Numbered from the stretch's first letter, positions 1 through 7,774 are shown. The stretch is DNA of 17,695 bases from Paracoccaceae bacterium (GCA_021648225.1 JAKITE010000054.1:1-17695), one strand, 5' to 3'. Program-made: numbers and translations. The notes: a model not told the origin generated them from the sequence alone.

Positions 1-981
1 TGGCAGATGAGCCTGATGTCGTATTTTTCGCAACCGGAAAATACAACTATTAACGCATCTTATGCCTTTACCGCCACGCCGATGCTGGCTGATATTCTGG
101 CGATTCAGCAGCTATATGGCACCACCGGAACAATACGTGACGGGAATACCACTTATGGCGAAGATTCCAACGCTGGCGGGTATTATGAGACGCTGGATTT
201 CAGTAATATGACCTTTACCATCTATGACGAAGGCGGGGTTGACTGGATCAAATTCAAAACCGAAACCGCTGATATGGTAGTCGATCTGGCCGAGGAGGCG
301 ATTTCAAGCGTTGGCGGCGAGACCAACAATATGATTATCGCCCGCGGCACCATTATTGAAAATTTCTTTGCCGGTTCGGGCAATGATATTGTTATAGGCA
401 ATGACGCAGCAAACAAGATTTTTGGCGGTGCCGGTGATGATTGGGTTGAGGGCTTAGGGGGTGGTGATACCTTGGTGGGTGGTCGTGGTGATGATGTCCT
501 AAGAGGAAATAGTGGTGATGACGTCCTCAGAGGTAATACGGGTTATGATACACTGACGGGCAATGACGGCAATGATACGCTTTATGGCAATGCTGGGAAT
601 GACGGGTTGGTGGGAGGTGCTGGCAACGACATTCTTTTTGGCGGTCTTGGCCGGGATTTAATCTGGGGCGGTGATGGCGATGACCGGCTGGTCGGAGGGC
701 GAAGCATGGACAAATTGATCGGCGGCGCGGGCTCAGATACGTTTGTTTTCAACGTCGGCGACGGCAAAGACAGAATTCGTGATTTCGAAGCGGGGATTGA
801 CATTTTGGAGATCGAAACAGGTGCATGGGGTTCTGGCGTCGACGACATTTCGGTCACGGTTTACGACAATTTAAATGGTTATATTCAACTGGAGTTTAGC
901 ACCGGCACCATAACAAACATAATACAGCTGGCTGGCATCACAGATATTGCAGATATATCTGGGGACTTTGTTTTTATTTAA
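1..981 (+). CDS. Serralysin-type (M10) RTX metalloprotease, C-terminal part
   Basis: This is the 3' part of a gene whose frame is open to the first base of the window. The first residues (WQMSLMSYFS) match the Met-turn of serralysin-family zinc proteases, so the HExxHxxGxxH zinc site should lie just upstream and cannot be seen. After it comes the family segment TPMLADILAIQQLYG (residues 24-38 counted from the Met at base 7). Residues about 122-245 are glycine/aspartate nonapeptide repeats (GGAGDD, GNDGND and similar) that form a calcium-binding beta-roll. The tail DTFVFNVGDGKDRIRDF and the terminal DFVFI resemble type I secretion signals. Family knowledge suggests a protein exported by an ABC/MFP/TolC system that acts outside the cell; no secretion genes are in view. 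If the unseen zinc site were lost, it would be a non-catalytic RTX protein. Confidence 0.85.
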   Translation, partial: WQMSLMSYFSQPENTTINASYAFTATPMLADILAIQQLYGTTGTIRDGNTTYGEDSNAGGYYETLDFSNMTFTIYDEGGVDWIKFKTETADMVVDLAEEAISSVGGETNNMIIARGTIIENFFAGSGNDIVIGNDAANKIFGGAGDDWVEGLGGGDTLVGGRGDDVLRGNSGDDVLRGNTGYDTLTGNDGNDTLYGNAGNDGLVGGAGNDILFGGLGRDLIWGGDGDDRLVGGRSMDKLIGGAGSDTFVFNVGDGKDRIRDFEAGIDILEIETGAWGSGVDDISVTVYDNLNGYIQLEFSTGTITNIIQLAGITDIADISGDFVFI

Positions 982-1048
982 CATATTGAACACAACCTGT
1001 TGGCTGGGCTAAAACAATCCCGAACCTAATTGTTAAGGACTGGCCAAC

Positions 1049-1696
1049 ATGACTGCTGTTTCTCCGCTACCCGATTATCTTGTCGACCGTTACAGGGACT
1101 GGAAATCCACCCGTTACGAGGCCCGCAAGGATGAAATAATCCGGCTGGCCGACGAGGGGCAGGAACCAAAAGCAATGGTAATTTCATGCTGCGACAGCCG
1201 CGTGCATGTGACCTCTATTTTCGGTGCCGAAACCGGCGAATTTTTCATCCACCGCAATATCGCCAATCAAGTGCCGCCCTTTGTGCAGGATGATGCCCAT
1301 CACGGCACATCCGCCGCGATTGAATTTGCGGTTACGGTGCTGAAGGTCGAACATCTGATCGTGCTGGGCCATTCCCAATGTGGCGGTGTGCAGCATTGCC
1401 ACGATATTTGCAGCGGCGATATCACCCCCTCGCCCGATAGTTTTGTCAGCAAATGGGTTGATATTATCCAGCCCGCATACGAGCGCATAAAAGACATCGA
1501 AGATGACCAAAACCGCATCACCGCGCTGGAACATATGGGTGTGGTTGTGGCGCTGGAAAACCTGCAAGGATTTCCGTTTATTGGTGCGGCAATTGCATCG
1601 GGTCAACTAACCTTGCACGGGCTTTGGCATAATATCCGCGATGGCGGATTGATGGCGCTGAACCCCGATACAGGTGATTTCGAAACGGTTAGCTAA
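1049..1696 (+). CDS. Beta-class carbonic anhydrase
   Basis: Zinc enzyme for reversible hydration of CO2 to bicarbonate, presumably cytoplasmic because no signal peptide is visible. The zinc ligands are readable: CCDSRV gives Cys47 with the Asp49-Arg51 dyad, and VLGHSQCGGV gives His108 and Cys111. At 215 residues the length is normal for bacterial beta-carbonic anhydrases. The ATG at 1049 has a good ribosome site, AAGGA at 1035-1039. A weak promoter-like pair, TTGAAC at 986-991 and TAAAAC at 1010-1015 with an 18-base spacer, lies in the 67-base gap after the RTX gene and could start this operon. The stop codon directly abuts the GTG of rsmE, so the two are probably co-transcribed. The class is secure; the physiological role is not indicated by the neighbours. 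Confidence 0.95.
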   Translation: MTAVSPLPDYLVDRYRDWKSTRYEARKDEIIRLADEGQEPKAMVISCCDSRVHVTSIFGAETGEFFIHRNIANQVPPFVQDDAHHGTSAAIEFAVTVLKVEHLIVLGHSQCGGVQHCHDICSGDITPSPDSFVSKWVDIIQPAYERIKDIEDDQNRITALEHMGVVVALENLQGFPFIGAAIASGQLTLHGLWHNIRDGGLMALNPDTGDFETVS

Positions 1697-2431
1697 GTGG
1701 CACGCAAAGCCAAAATCCGTTTATTTACAGAGGCTTCGATGGGGGCAGGGCAGGCTGTTCCCATTGGCCAGGCACAGGCGCATTATCTGTTCGGGGTGAT
1801 GCGATTGAAAATTGGCGACCCGCTTTTGGTGTTTAACGGGGTGGATGGTGAATGGCTGGCCGAAGTGGTCACAGCGGGCAAACGCAAAGGGCTTTTGGCG
1901 CTGGTAAAACAAACCGGCCCGCAGGTATCGCCGCCTGATTTATGGCTGATATTTGCCCCGATCAAAAAGGCCCGCACCGCGTTTATTGTTGAAAAAGCCG
2001 CTGAAATGGGGGCCATGCAAATCCTGCCGGTTCTGACCCGATATACCAATTCCGACCGCCTTAATCTGGCACGGCTAGAGAGCCACGCCATCGAGGCGGC
2101 CGAGCAATGTGGCGGCACTTTTGTTCCCGAGGTTCAAGAGCCGGTCAAGTTGGCGGCGCTGCTGGATGCATGGCCAAAAGACCGGCAATTGATGTTTTGC
2201 GATGAACGCCGTAATGCCTTGCCGGTGGCTGATGCATTAAAGGGTAAAACCGCTGGAAAATGGGCGATTATCATCGGGCCGGAAGGCGGGTTTTCAAGCG
2301 ATGAGGCCAGCGCCCTGAACGCGCTGGATCAAACCGTATCTGTCAGCCTTGGCCCGCGTATTTTGCGCGCCGATACCGCGGTGATAGCGGCGATGACAGC
2401 ATGGCAACAAGCCTTGGGGGATTGGTGCTGA
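1697..2431 (+). CDS. rsmE: 16S rRNA m3U1498 methyltransferase RsmE
   Basis: SAM-dependent methyltransferase that modifies N3 of U1498 in 16S rRNA at the ribosome decoding region. It is a SPOUT-family protein. The trefoil-knot SAM-binding motifs are present: IIIGPEGGFS at residues 191-200 and LGPRILRADTA at 218-228. The N-terminal PUA-like segment has the family pattern AHYLFGVMRL at 28-37. The length of 244 residues is normal. Translation starts at GTG 1697, immediately after the TAA of the carbonic anhydrase gene, which suggests translational coupling. It ends in a TGATG overlap with the next gene. Identification is firm from the two knot motifs. Confidence 0.95.
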   Translation: MARKAKIRLFTEASMGAGQAVPIGQAQAHYLFGVMRLKIGDPLLVFNGVDGEWLAEVVTAGKRKGLLALVKQTGPQVSPPDLWLIFAPIKKARTAFIVEKAAEMGAMQILPVLTRYTNSDRLNLARLESHAIEAAEQCGGTFVPEVQEPVKLAALLDAWPKDRQLMFCDERRNALPVADALKGKTAGKWAIIIGPEGGFSSDEASALNALDQTVSVSLGPRILRADTAVIAAMTAWQQALGDWC

Positions 2432-2946
2432 TGGCCATCTTCCGCCCCGAGGCTGTCCAGACCCTGAAGCGCTGGAAAGAACCGGCGGCCATCGGGTTTA
2501 TCCTGTTGGTAACGCTAAGAATTTTCTGGTCGGCTTATGAGCGGTCAAGCTGGATCATGGCGCTGTTTGGCGTGGTTTTGATGGTGGTTCTGGGCAGTTT
2601 GTTTTACGTTGCAATGCTGCGAATGCATCTGCGCAGCGATGCTTCCGGCCCGGGATTGGTAGAGATCGACGAGCGCAATATCACCTATCTTGCGCCGCAT
2701 CTGGGCGGGGTTATCAGCCTTGATTCCATTCGCAAAATCGACGTTTCCCCGACCCGCAGCGGCAGGCGGAACTGGGTGCTTTATTCATATGATGTTGCGC
2801 CGGTTATGATCCCGTTTAATGCCGAAGGCGCAGATCGGTTGATCGAGGCATTTAGTGCTTTGCCCGGCCTGGGCGTGGAACGGATTAGCCGCGCGGTGCG
2901 ATCAAACACGCTTGTGATTGAAACCATTTGGGAAAAGGCTGGCTAA
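2431..2946 (+). CDS. Small inner-membrane protein with PH-like C-terminal domain
   Basis: I do not recognise a named family. The ATG at 2431 overlaps the rsmE stop by one base (TGATG). An in-frame ATG at 2401 lies inside rsmE and is less likely, so the protein should be 171 residues. Two hydrophobic segments (about 17-34 and 42-63) form a helical hairpin. The rest is a soluble beta-rich stretch (about 75-150) with VEIDERNITYLAP, VISLDSIRKIDV and a late helix, resembling the bacterial PH-like domains attached to membrane hairpins. It is probably anchored in the inner membrane with the soluble part in the cytoplasm. A protein of the same plan occurs at 6371-6784. Function is unknown; its place between rsmE and gshA gives little guidance. 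Confidence 0.75.
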   Translation: MAIFRPEAVQTLKRWKEPAAIGFILLVTLRIFWSAYERSSWIMALFGVVLMVVLGSLFYVAMLRMHLRSDASGPGLVEIDERNITYLAPHLGGVISLDSIRKIDVSPTRSGRRNWVLYSYDVAPVMIPFNAEGADRLIEAFSALPGLGVERISRAVRSNTLVIETIWEKAG

Positions 2947-3002
2947 ATTGCTTTGGTGCCTTGCAAGGGCAGAATTTCGGGCTTAAGTGAAGTTGAAATC
3001 AT

Positions 3003-3009
3003 AAGGGGA
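3003..3009 (+). promoter_or_regulatory. Ribosome binding site of gshA
   Basis: The purine run AAGGGGA ends seven bases before the ATG at 3017 and one base before the ATG at 3011. The spacing favours 3017 as the true gshA start. Confidence 0.65.
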
Positions 3010-3016
3010 AATGCCA

Positions 3017-4387
3017 ATGTCGATACCTCAATCCGGCGGCGGGCCGATCGAACATCACGACCAGTTAGCGCAGCTTTTGGCGGATGGTTGCAAGCCAAAA
3101 CAAGATTGGCGCATTGGCACCGAACACGAAAAATTCGGCTATTGCAAAGACACGTTTGAACCCATTCCTTATGAAGGCGAACGCTCAATTAAGGCGTTAT
3201 TACAAGGGCTTAGGGATAAATACGGCTGGGCCGAAGTTGTTGAAGAAGGCAACCTGACCGGCCTTACAAAAAACGGTGCAAATGTATCCTTGGAACCGGG
3301 TGGGCAGCTTGAATTATCCGGAGCGCCATTGGAAAGCATCCATCAAACCTGCGACGAGGCCAACGACCATCTGCGCGAGGTCAAGGACATTTCCGAAAAT
3401 TTAGGCATGAAGTTTTTCGGCATGGGCGCCGCGCCGGACTGGAAAGCCGAACAGATGCCGATGATGCCCAAAGGCCGCTATAAATTGATGACGCCGCATA
3501 TGCAAAAAGTCGGCACCCATGGCACCCAAATGATGTATCGCACCACTTGTATTCAGGTTAATCTTGATTTTTCAAGTGAACCGGACATGGTGCAAAAATT
3601 GCGGGTTGGTTTGGCATTGCAACCCGTCGCTACGGCGCTGTTTGCCAATTCGCCGTTTTTTGAGGGCAAGCTGACCGGATACCAAAGCTGGCGGGCCCGC
3701 ATTTGGCAAGACACTGACAATGCCCGCACCGGCATGTTGCCTTTTGTGTTTGAAGACGGGTTCGGGTTTGAAGCATGGGTGCAGTATGCCCTTGATGTTC
3801 CTATGTATTTTGTCTATCGTGACGGAAAGTATATTGATGCATTAGGCATGTCTTTTCGGGATTTTATGGTAGGAAAACTGCCGGCATTGCCCGGCGAAAC
3901 CCCGACTTTATCCGATTGGGCAGACCATTTGACCACAGCATTTCCCGAAGCGCGGATTAAACAATTTATCGAAATGCGCGGTGCGGATGGCGGGCCTTGG
4001 CGCAAAATTTGCGCGCTTCCGGCATTTTGGGTTGGGCTTTTATATGACCAGAACGCGCTGGATGCGGCCTGGGATGTTTGCAAAGACTGGACAGCCGAAC
4101 AGCGGGAAAATCTGCGGATCGATGTCGCCAAAGATGGCTTGCAAGCGGAACTGGATGGCCGCCCGGTTTTGGACATTGCCAAGGAATTGCTGGTGATTGC
4201 CGAGGCCGGATTAAAAGCCCGCGCCAAGCCCGGCGCTGGCGGTTTGATCCCTGATGAAACCCATTTTCTGAATGCGTTGCAGGAAATTGTTGATCGCGGG
4301 TTCTCACCGGCCAAAAAACTGGAGCGGCTGTATAAGGGCGAATGGTGTGGCGATATTAACCGTGTTTATGCGGAATACAGCTATTAA
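3017..4387 (+). CDS. gshA: Glutamate-cysteine ligase, plant/alphaproteobacterial type
   Basis: Catalyses the ATP-dependent joining of glutamate and cysteine, the first and limiting step of glutathione synthesis, in the cytoplasm. The motif IGTEHEKFG near residue 33 and LEPGGQLELSGAP at 92-104 are characteristic of the class of glutamate-cysteine ligases shared by plants and alphaproteobacteria, which is unlike the E. coli enzyme. The 456-residue length fits that class. The start at 3017 is preferred over the ATG at 3011 because of the ribosome site spacing. The 70-base gap after the small membrane protein gene holds no clear terminator, so gshA may be read from the upstream operon or from its own promoter. 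It is convergent with plsY. In plants this enzyme class is redox-controlled by disulfides; that is not evident here. Confidence 0.95.
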   Translation: MSIPQSGGGPIEHHDQLAQLLADGCKPKQDWRIGTEHEKFGYCKDTFEPIPYEGERSIKALLQGLRDKYGWAEVVEEGNLTGLTKNGANVSLEPGGQLELSGAPLESIHQTCDEANDHLREVKDISENLGMKFFGMGAAPDWKAEQMPMMPKGRYKLMTPHMQKVGTHGTQMMYRTTCIQVNLDFSSEPDMVQKLRVGLALQPVATALFANSPFFEGKLTGYQSWRARIWQDTDNARTGMLPFVFEDGFGFEAWVQYALDVPMYFVYRDGKYIDALGMSFRDFMVGKLPALPGETPTLSDWADHLTTAFPEARIKQFIEMRGADGGPWRKICALPAFWVGLLYDQNALDAAWDVCKDWTAEQRENLRIDVAKDGLQAELDGRPVLDIAKELLVIAEAGLKARAKPGAGGLIPDETHFLNALQEIVDRGFSPAKKLERLYKGEWCGDINRVYAEYSY

Positions 4388-4388
4388 A

Positions 4389-4483
4389 TTGACAGGTAAA
4401 ACCATACAGATTTCAGGTTGAATTTGCCATTTCGATAGGTAAAAAAGTCAATTTGACAGGGGTAAGGCGGCAATTCGATAGGT
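4389..4483. repeat. Short duplicated motifs between gshA and plsY
   Basis: TTGACAGG occurs at 4389-4396 and 4453-4460, and TTCGATAGGT occurs exactly at 4431-4440 and 4474-4483, in the same order both times. The second copy reaches the stop codon of plsY. The spacing differs (64 and 43 bases), so this looks like an old local duplication with deletion. The second TTGAC lies within the near-palindrome GTCAATTTGAC at 4447-4457. No hairpin with a T-run that would serve as a bidirectional terminator was found in this convergent gap. Confidence 0.5.
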
Positions 4484-5121
4484 CACTTCGCGCCGATTTT
4501 AGGCTCGATGCCGCGCAGTAACCGGCCGATATTTGCGCCGTGCCGGATAAATACCAGAATGGCCAAAAGCGACCCCAATCCGGTGGTTGCTGTAAACCCG
4601 AAAACCCATAACCAAAGCGGCGCGCTGGCTGCGGCAACCAGTGCGGCCAGCGACGAAAACCGGAAAATTGCTGCTGTGGCCAGCCATGTGGCGCAGGTGG
4701 CCAAGCCGACCCAAAGGTTAAGCGCAAGTAAAATTCCCAGCAATGTGGCAACGCCTTTGCCGCCTTTGAAACGTAAATAAACCGGAAAGATATGGCCAAG
4801 AAACGCGCCAAGGGCGGCGACCTGTGCGGCCTCGTTACCAAACATTTCGCGTGCGACCAGAACTGCAACCGCGCCTTTGCCGCCATCCAGCAACAGGGTT
4901 AACAAAGCTGCCTTTTTATTGCCGGTCCGCAGCACATTTGTGGCCCCGATATTGCCCGAACCGATGTTGCGCAAATTGCCCAGACCCATAAATTTGGCCA
5001 CCAACATGCCAAAGGGAATCGAGCCAAGCAAATAGGCGATGATCAGAATGCCAAGCAAAGATGGCCATGCGGCCTCCCAGCCCGGTTGGGCACCCCAGAA
5101 ACGAAAAACCGCTGGTATCAT
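4483..5121 (-). CDS. plsY: Acyl-phosphate glycerol-3-phosphate acyltransferase PlsY
   Basis: Inner-membrane enzyme that transfers an acyl group from acyl-phosphate to glycerol-3-phosphate, giving lysophosphatidic acid, the first step of phospholipid synthesis; its partner PlsX is not in view. The three conserved PlsY loops are visible: GSIPFG (33-38) with NIGSGNIGATN (52-62), DGGKG (79-83), and GHIFPVYLRFKGGKGVAT (109-126). The 212 residues are mostly hydrophobic with several membrane spans, as usual for the family. The ATG overlaps the stop of the dihydroorotase-like gene by four bases (ATGA), so it is the last gene of the pyrB transcription unit. In many Rhodobacterales dprA and topA follow plsY, as I recall; here the next gene is the convergent gshA. 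Confidence 0.95.
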   Translation of the reverse strand: MIPAVFRFWGAQPGWEAAWPSLLGILIIAYLLGSIPFGMLVAKFMGLGNLRNIGSGNIGATNVLRTGNKKAALLTLLLDGGKGAVAVLVAREMFGNEAAQVAALGAFLGHIFPVYLRFKGGKGVATLLGILLALNLWVGLATCATWLATAAIFRFSSLAALVAAASAPLWLWVFGFTATTGLGSLLAILVFIRHGANIGRLLRGIEPKIGAK

Positions 5122-6374
5122 TTATCCCCCCAAACCTGCTGGCCTGCAACAAAGGTTTTCAAAACCTTGCCCTGCATGCGGCGTAAATCATAAGGGGTGT
5201 TTTTGGATTTTGACAGCAAATCCGCGCGGTTCAGCACAAAAGGCTTGTCGGGGTCAAACAGAATAAGGTCCGCCGGTGCGCCAATGCTTAACCGGCCCGC
5301 AGGCAGGCCCAGTAATTTGGCGGGGTTTAGCGACAAAGCCCGAAACAGTTGTGAAAGGGTTAATGCCCCCGCATGCACCAGTTGCAAACAGGCAGGCAGC
5401 AGGGTCTCTAACCCCACGGCACCGGAGGCGGCCTCTTCAAAGGGCAGGCGTTTTGATTCTTCATCCTGCGGGGTGTGCATGGAGCAGATCACATCAATCA
5501 GACCTTCGGCCACAGCGTTAACCATTGCCAGGCGGTCATCTTCCGATCGCAGGGGCGGTTTGAGTTTGAAAAAGGTGCGGTAACCCTCAATGTCAAACTG
5601 GTTTAACGTTAAATGATGTGCGGAGATGCCGGCAGTCACCTGTAATCCGGCCGTTTTTGCCCGTTGCAATGCGGGCAGGGAATGGGCCGTGGTGATCTGG
5701 TCAGCGTGGTAGCGCCCGCCGGTCATTTCGACCAAGGCCAGATCCCGTTCCAGCTGCATGCGTTCCGCCATTGGCGAAACCCCGGGCAGGCCCATTTTGG
5801 TGGCCAGCGGGCCGGAGGTGGCACAAGCAGCTTTGGAAAGCGTCGGTTCTTGCGGGTGGGCCATGACCAATGCGTTGAGGTCAGCCGCATAGGTCAGGGC
5901 GCGTTGCAGGACCTTTGGGTTGGCAACCGGGCGGTCTCCGTCGGTGAAGGCCACCGCGCCTGCGTCTTGTAAAAAGCTGATTTCGGTCATTTCCTTGCCA
6001 TTGCGGCCCTTGGTCAGGGCGGCCATTGGCAGCACGTTAACCTGCACAATGTCGGCGGCACGACGGCGGAAAAAGTCAAGGGTTTCAGGGGTATCAATGG
6101 CGGGGGTGGTGTCGGGGCGGGTTACCATTGTGGTAACGCCACCGGCTGCGGCGGACAGGCCGGCGGTGCGAAAGCTTTCTTTGTGGCGTTCGCCGGGTTC
6201 GCCGATTTTAACGCCGATATCGATGATACCGGGGGCAAGGCATTTGCCCTTGCAATCGATGCCATCGCTGCCAGCGGGCAGGATTTCGATGATTAAACCA
6301 TCCTCGATCCGCAACGCTCCGAGGGTCTCGGTGCCGGTTTCGGGGTTGATCAATTTGGCGTTGGTCAGGATCAT
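5118..6374 (-). CDS. pyrX: Degenerate dihydroorotase, PyrX (PyrC') type
   Basis: Amidohydrolase-fold protein of the dihydroorotase family, 418 residues, next to pyrB. The overall pattern of class I dihydroorotase is kept: APGIIDI at 47-53, AHHLTLNQF at 252-260, KPPLRSEDDR at 272-281 and GLETLLP at 321-327. The catalytic groups are not. The metal-binding HxH becomes GVK (Gly54, Lys56), and the catalytic Asp of the usual DHAP motif is replaced in SMHTPQ (Met299). His173 and His231 remain. It is therefore probably inactive and, as known for Pseudomonas-type aspartate transcarbamoylases, may be a structural partner of the PyrB subunit. An active dihydroorotase should lie elsewhere. It overlaps both neighbours by four bases (ATGA). 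The family call is firm; inactivity is inferred from the residues. Confidence 0.88.
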   Translation of the reverse strand: MILTNAKLINPETGTETLGALRIEDGLIIEILPAGSDGIDCKGKCLAPGIIDIGVKIGEPGERHKESFRTAGLSAAAGGVTTMVTRPDTTPAIDTPETLDFFRRRAADIVQVNVLPMAALTKGRNGKEMTEISFLQDAGAVAFTDGDRPVANPKVLQRALTYAADLNALVMAHPQEPTLSKAACATSGPLATKMGLPGVSPMAERMQLERDLALVEMTGGRYHADQITTAHSLPALQRAKTAGLQVTAGISAHHLTLNQFDIEGYRTFFKLKPPLRSEDDRLAMVNAVAEGLIDVICSMHTPQDEESKRLPFEEAASGAVGLETLLPACLQLVHAGALTLSQLFRALSLNPAKLLGLPAGRLSIGAPADLILFDPDKPFVLNRADLLSKSKNTPYDLRRMQGKVLKTFVAGQQVWGDK

Positions 6375-6784
6375 ATCTGGCCCTGTTGCCGGTTTTGCAT
6401 GGCCTGAATTTGGGCCACGGCATCTTGCGGATTTTGTTGAAAACGGATCAGGAATTTTTCGCCGGAATCGGTAACAATTTGCACTGCGCTAAACATGCTT
6501 CGCACGGTTTTTATCTGGCTTAGAGGGATTGTCCGTTCGCCGGGGAAGGACAGGTTTTTGGCTGTTAGCTGCCAACGAAACCCCAGCGTTTCGGACATAA
6601 CAAAAAACCCGCGCACCGAAATTGCAATCACAGAGCCAGCAACCCCGACCCATGGAAACGGATTGCCAACCGCATATAAAATTGCCGTCATGCCAACAGA
6701 GCCAACCAGCGCCATGACAATATGGTCACGGATATAGGTCTGCCGATCAGCGGAAAATACGATGGGTTTTGGGTGTTCAGACAT
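6371..6784 (-). CDS. Small membrane protein with PH-like domain
   Basis: A 137-residue protein without a recognised name. Two hydrophobic segments (about 21-39 and 43-62) are followed by a short beta-rich domain (about 68-128) with the pattern WQLTAKNLSF, RTIPLSQIKTV, VQIVTDSGEKFLI and a C-terminal helix. That pattern resembles bacterial PH-like domains. It overlaps pyrB by eight bases and the dihydroorotase-like gene by four (ATGA), so it is almost certainly translated with the pyrimidine genes. Its architecture resembles the protein at 2431-2946, though they are not close in sequence. Whether it has any part in pyrimidine synthesis is unknown. Confidence 0.78.
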   Translation of the reverse strand: MSEHPKPIVFSADRQTYIRDHIVMALVGSVGMTAILYAVGNPFPWVGVAGSVIAISVRGFFVMSETLGFRWQLTAKNLSFPGERTIPLSQIKTVRSMFSAVQIVTDSGEKFLIRFQQNPQDAVAQIQAMQNRQQGQI

Positions 6785-7721
6785 AAATCGCCTTTGGTTT
6801 TTTTGATTTTCGCACCAGCAGATCCATCACCGCCATACGCACGGCCACGCCCATTTCAACCTGTTCCTGAATGACGGAACGGTTGATATCATCGGCCAGC
6901 ACGCCGTCGATTTCAACGCCGCGATTCATCGGGCCGGGATGCATGACAATGGCGTCGGGTTTGGCATTGGCCAGTTTGGTGCTGTCCAGCCCCCAACGGT
7001 GATAATATTCGCGCGTTGACGGGATAAACCCGCCATCCATGCGTTCTTTTTGCAGGCGCAGCATCATTACCACGTCAGCGCCTTTTAACCCCTCAGCCAT
7101 GTTATCGGTGACCTCGACGCCCAGTTGGTCAACGCCTGCGGGCATCAGGGTGCGCGGCCCGATCAGGCGGACGCGATTTTCCATTTTTCCAAGCAAAAAC
7201 ATATTGCTACGCGCCACGCGGCTATGGGCAATGTCACCACAAATGGCGATGGTCAGGCGATGCAAACGGCCTTTGGCACGGCGAATTGTTAGCGCATCTA
7301 ATAAGGCCTGGGTCGGGTGTTCGTGCTGGCCATCACCGGCATTCAGCACCGCGCAATTGACTTTTTCGGCCAGCAGGGCCACCGCGCCGGAATGGGGGTG
7401 GCGCACCACCAACAGGTCTGGATGCATGGCGTTCAGGGTCATGGCCGTGTCGATCAGGGTTTCGCCCTTGCTGATCGAACTGGCGGCCATGGCCATGTTC
7501 ATCACATCGGCCCCAAGGCGTTTTCCGGCAATTTCAAAGCTGGATTGGGTGCGGGTTGATGCCTCAAAAAACATGTTAACCTGCGTTAGGCCAATCAGGG
7601 CGTTGGAATGTTTATCGGGCTGGCGATTCTGGCGGACATAGGTTTCGGAAAGATCAAGAATCGCGGTGATCTCGTCTTTTGACAAGCCCTCGATGCCCAA
7701 AAGATGGCGGCTGGTTAGCAA
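6777..7721 (-). CDS. pyrB: Aspartate carbamoyltransferase catalytic subunit
   Basis: Condenses carbamoyl phosphate with aspartate to carbamoyl-aspartate, the committed step of pyrimidine synthesis, in the cytoplasm. The carbamoyl-phosphate site is clear: EASTRT at 53-58, with SKGET (84-88), HPHSG (108-112), HEHPTQALLD (133-142) and HPGPMNRG near the C terminus. The length of 314 residues is standard. The start is a TTG at 7721-7719 with GAGGG six bases upstream; no ATG or GTG was found in frame in the adjacent upstream sequence I checked. No regulatory subunit gene (pyrI) is present. The downstream dihydroorotase-like protein is the expected partner in this type of complex. A candidate promoter lies just upstream. 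Confidence 0.96.
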   Translation of the reverse strand: MLTSRHLLGIEGLSKDEITAILDLSETYVRQNRQPDKHSNALIGLTQVNMFFEASTRTQSSFEIAGKRLGADVMNMAMAASSISKGETLIDTAMTLNAMHPDLLVVRHPHSGAVALLAEKVNCAVLNAGDGQHEHPTQALLDALTIRRAKGRLHRLTIAICGDIAHSRVARSNMFLLGKMENRVRLIGPRTLMPAGVDQLGVEVTDNMAEGLKGADVVMMLRLQKERMDGGFIPSTREYYHRWGLDSTKLANAKPDAIVMHPGPMNRGVEIDGVLADDINRSVIQEQVEMGVAVRMAVMDLLVRKSKKPKAIYV

Positions 7722-7727
7722 AGCGTG

Positions 7728-7732
7728 CCCTC
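7728..7732 (-). promoter_or_regulatory. Ribosome binding site of pyrB
   Basis: GAGGG on the minus strand, six bases before the TTG codon at 7721. It supports use of the unusual TTG start. Confidence 0.55.
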
Positions 7733-7746
7733 GCGTGTTTTTGAGG

Positions 7747-7774
7747 GTTATAGCAGGGTTTTTGCGCGGGGCAA
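7747..7774 (-). promoter_or_regulatory. Candidate pyrB promoter
   Basis: On the minus strand TTGCCC (7774-7769) and TATAAC (7752-7747) are separated by 16 bases, a sigma70-like arrangement. Transcription would begin about 18 bases before the pyrB start. It sits in the 66-base gap after the MttB gene, the only break between the two minus-strand operons. This is pattern matching only. Confidence 0.4.

Noticed and set aside
582..857. Antisense open frame within the RTX repeats
   Set aside because: Proline/serine-rich low-complexity product that mirrors the glycine/aspartate repeat codons of the real gene.
1013..1034. AACAAT and ATTGTT inverted repeat as a terminator of the RTX gene
   Set aside because: Six AT-rich pairs with a ten-base loop and no T-run; too weak to support.
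2401..2430. Earlier start for the small membrane protein after rsmE
   Set aside because: It would extend ten codons into rsmE; the TGATG junction at 2429-2433 is the usual coupled start.
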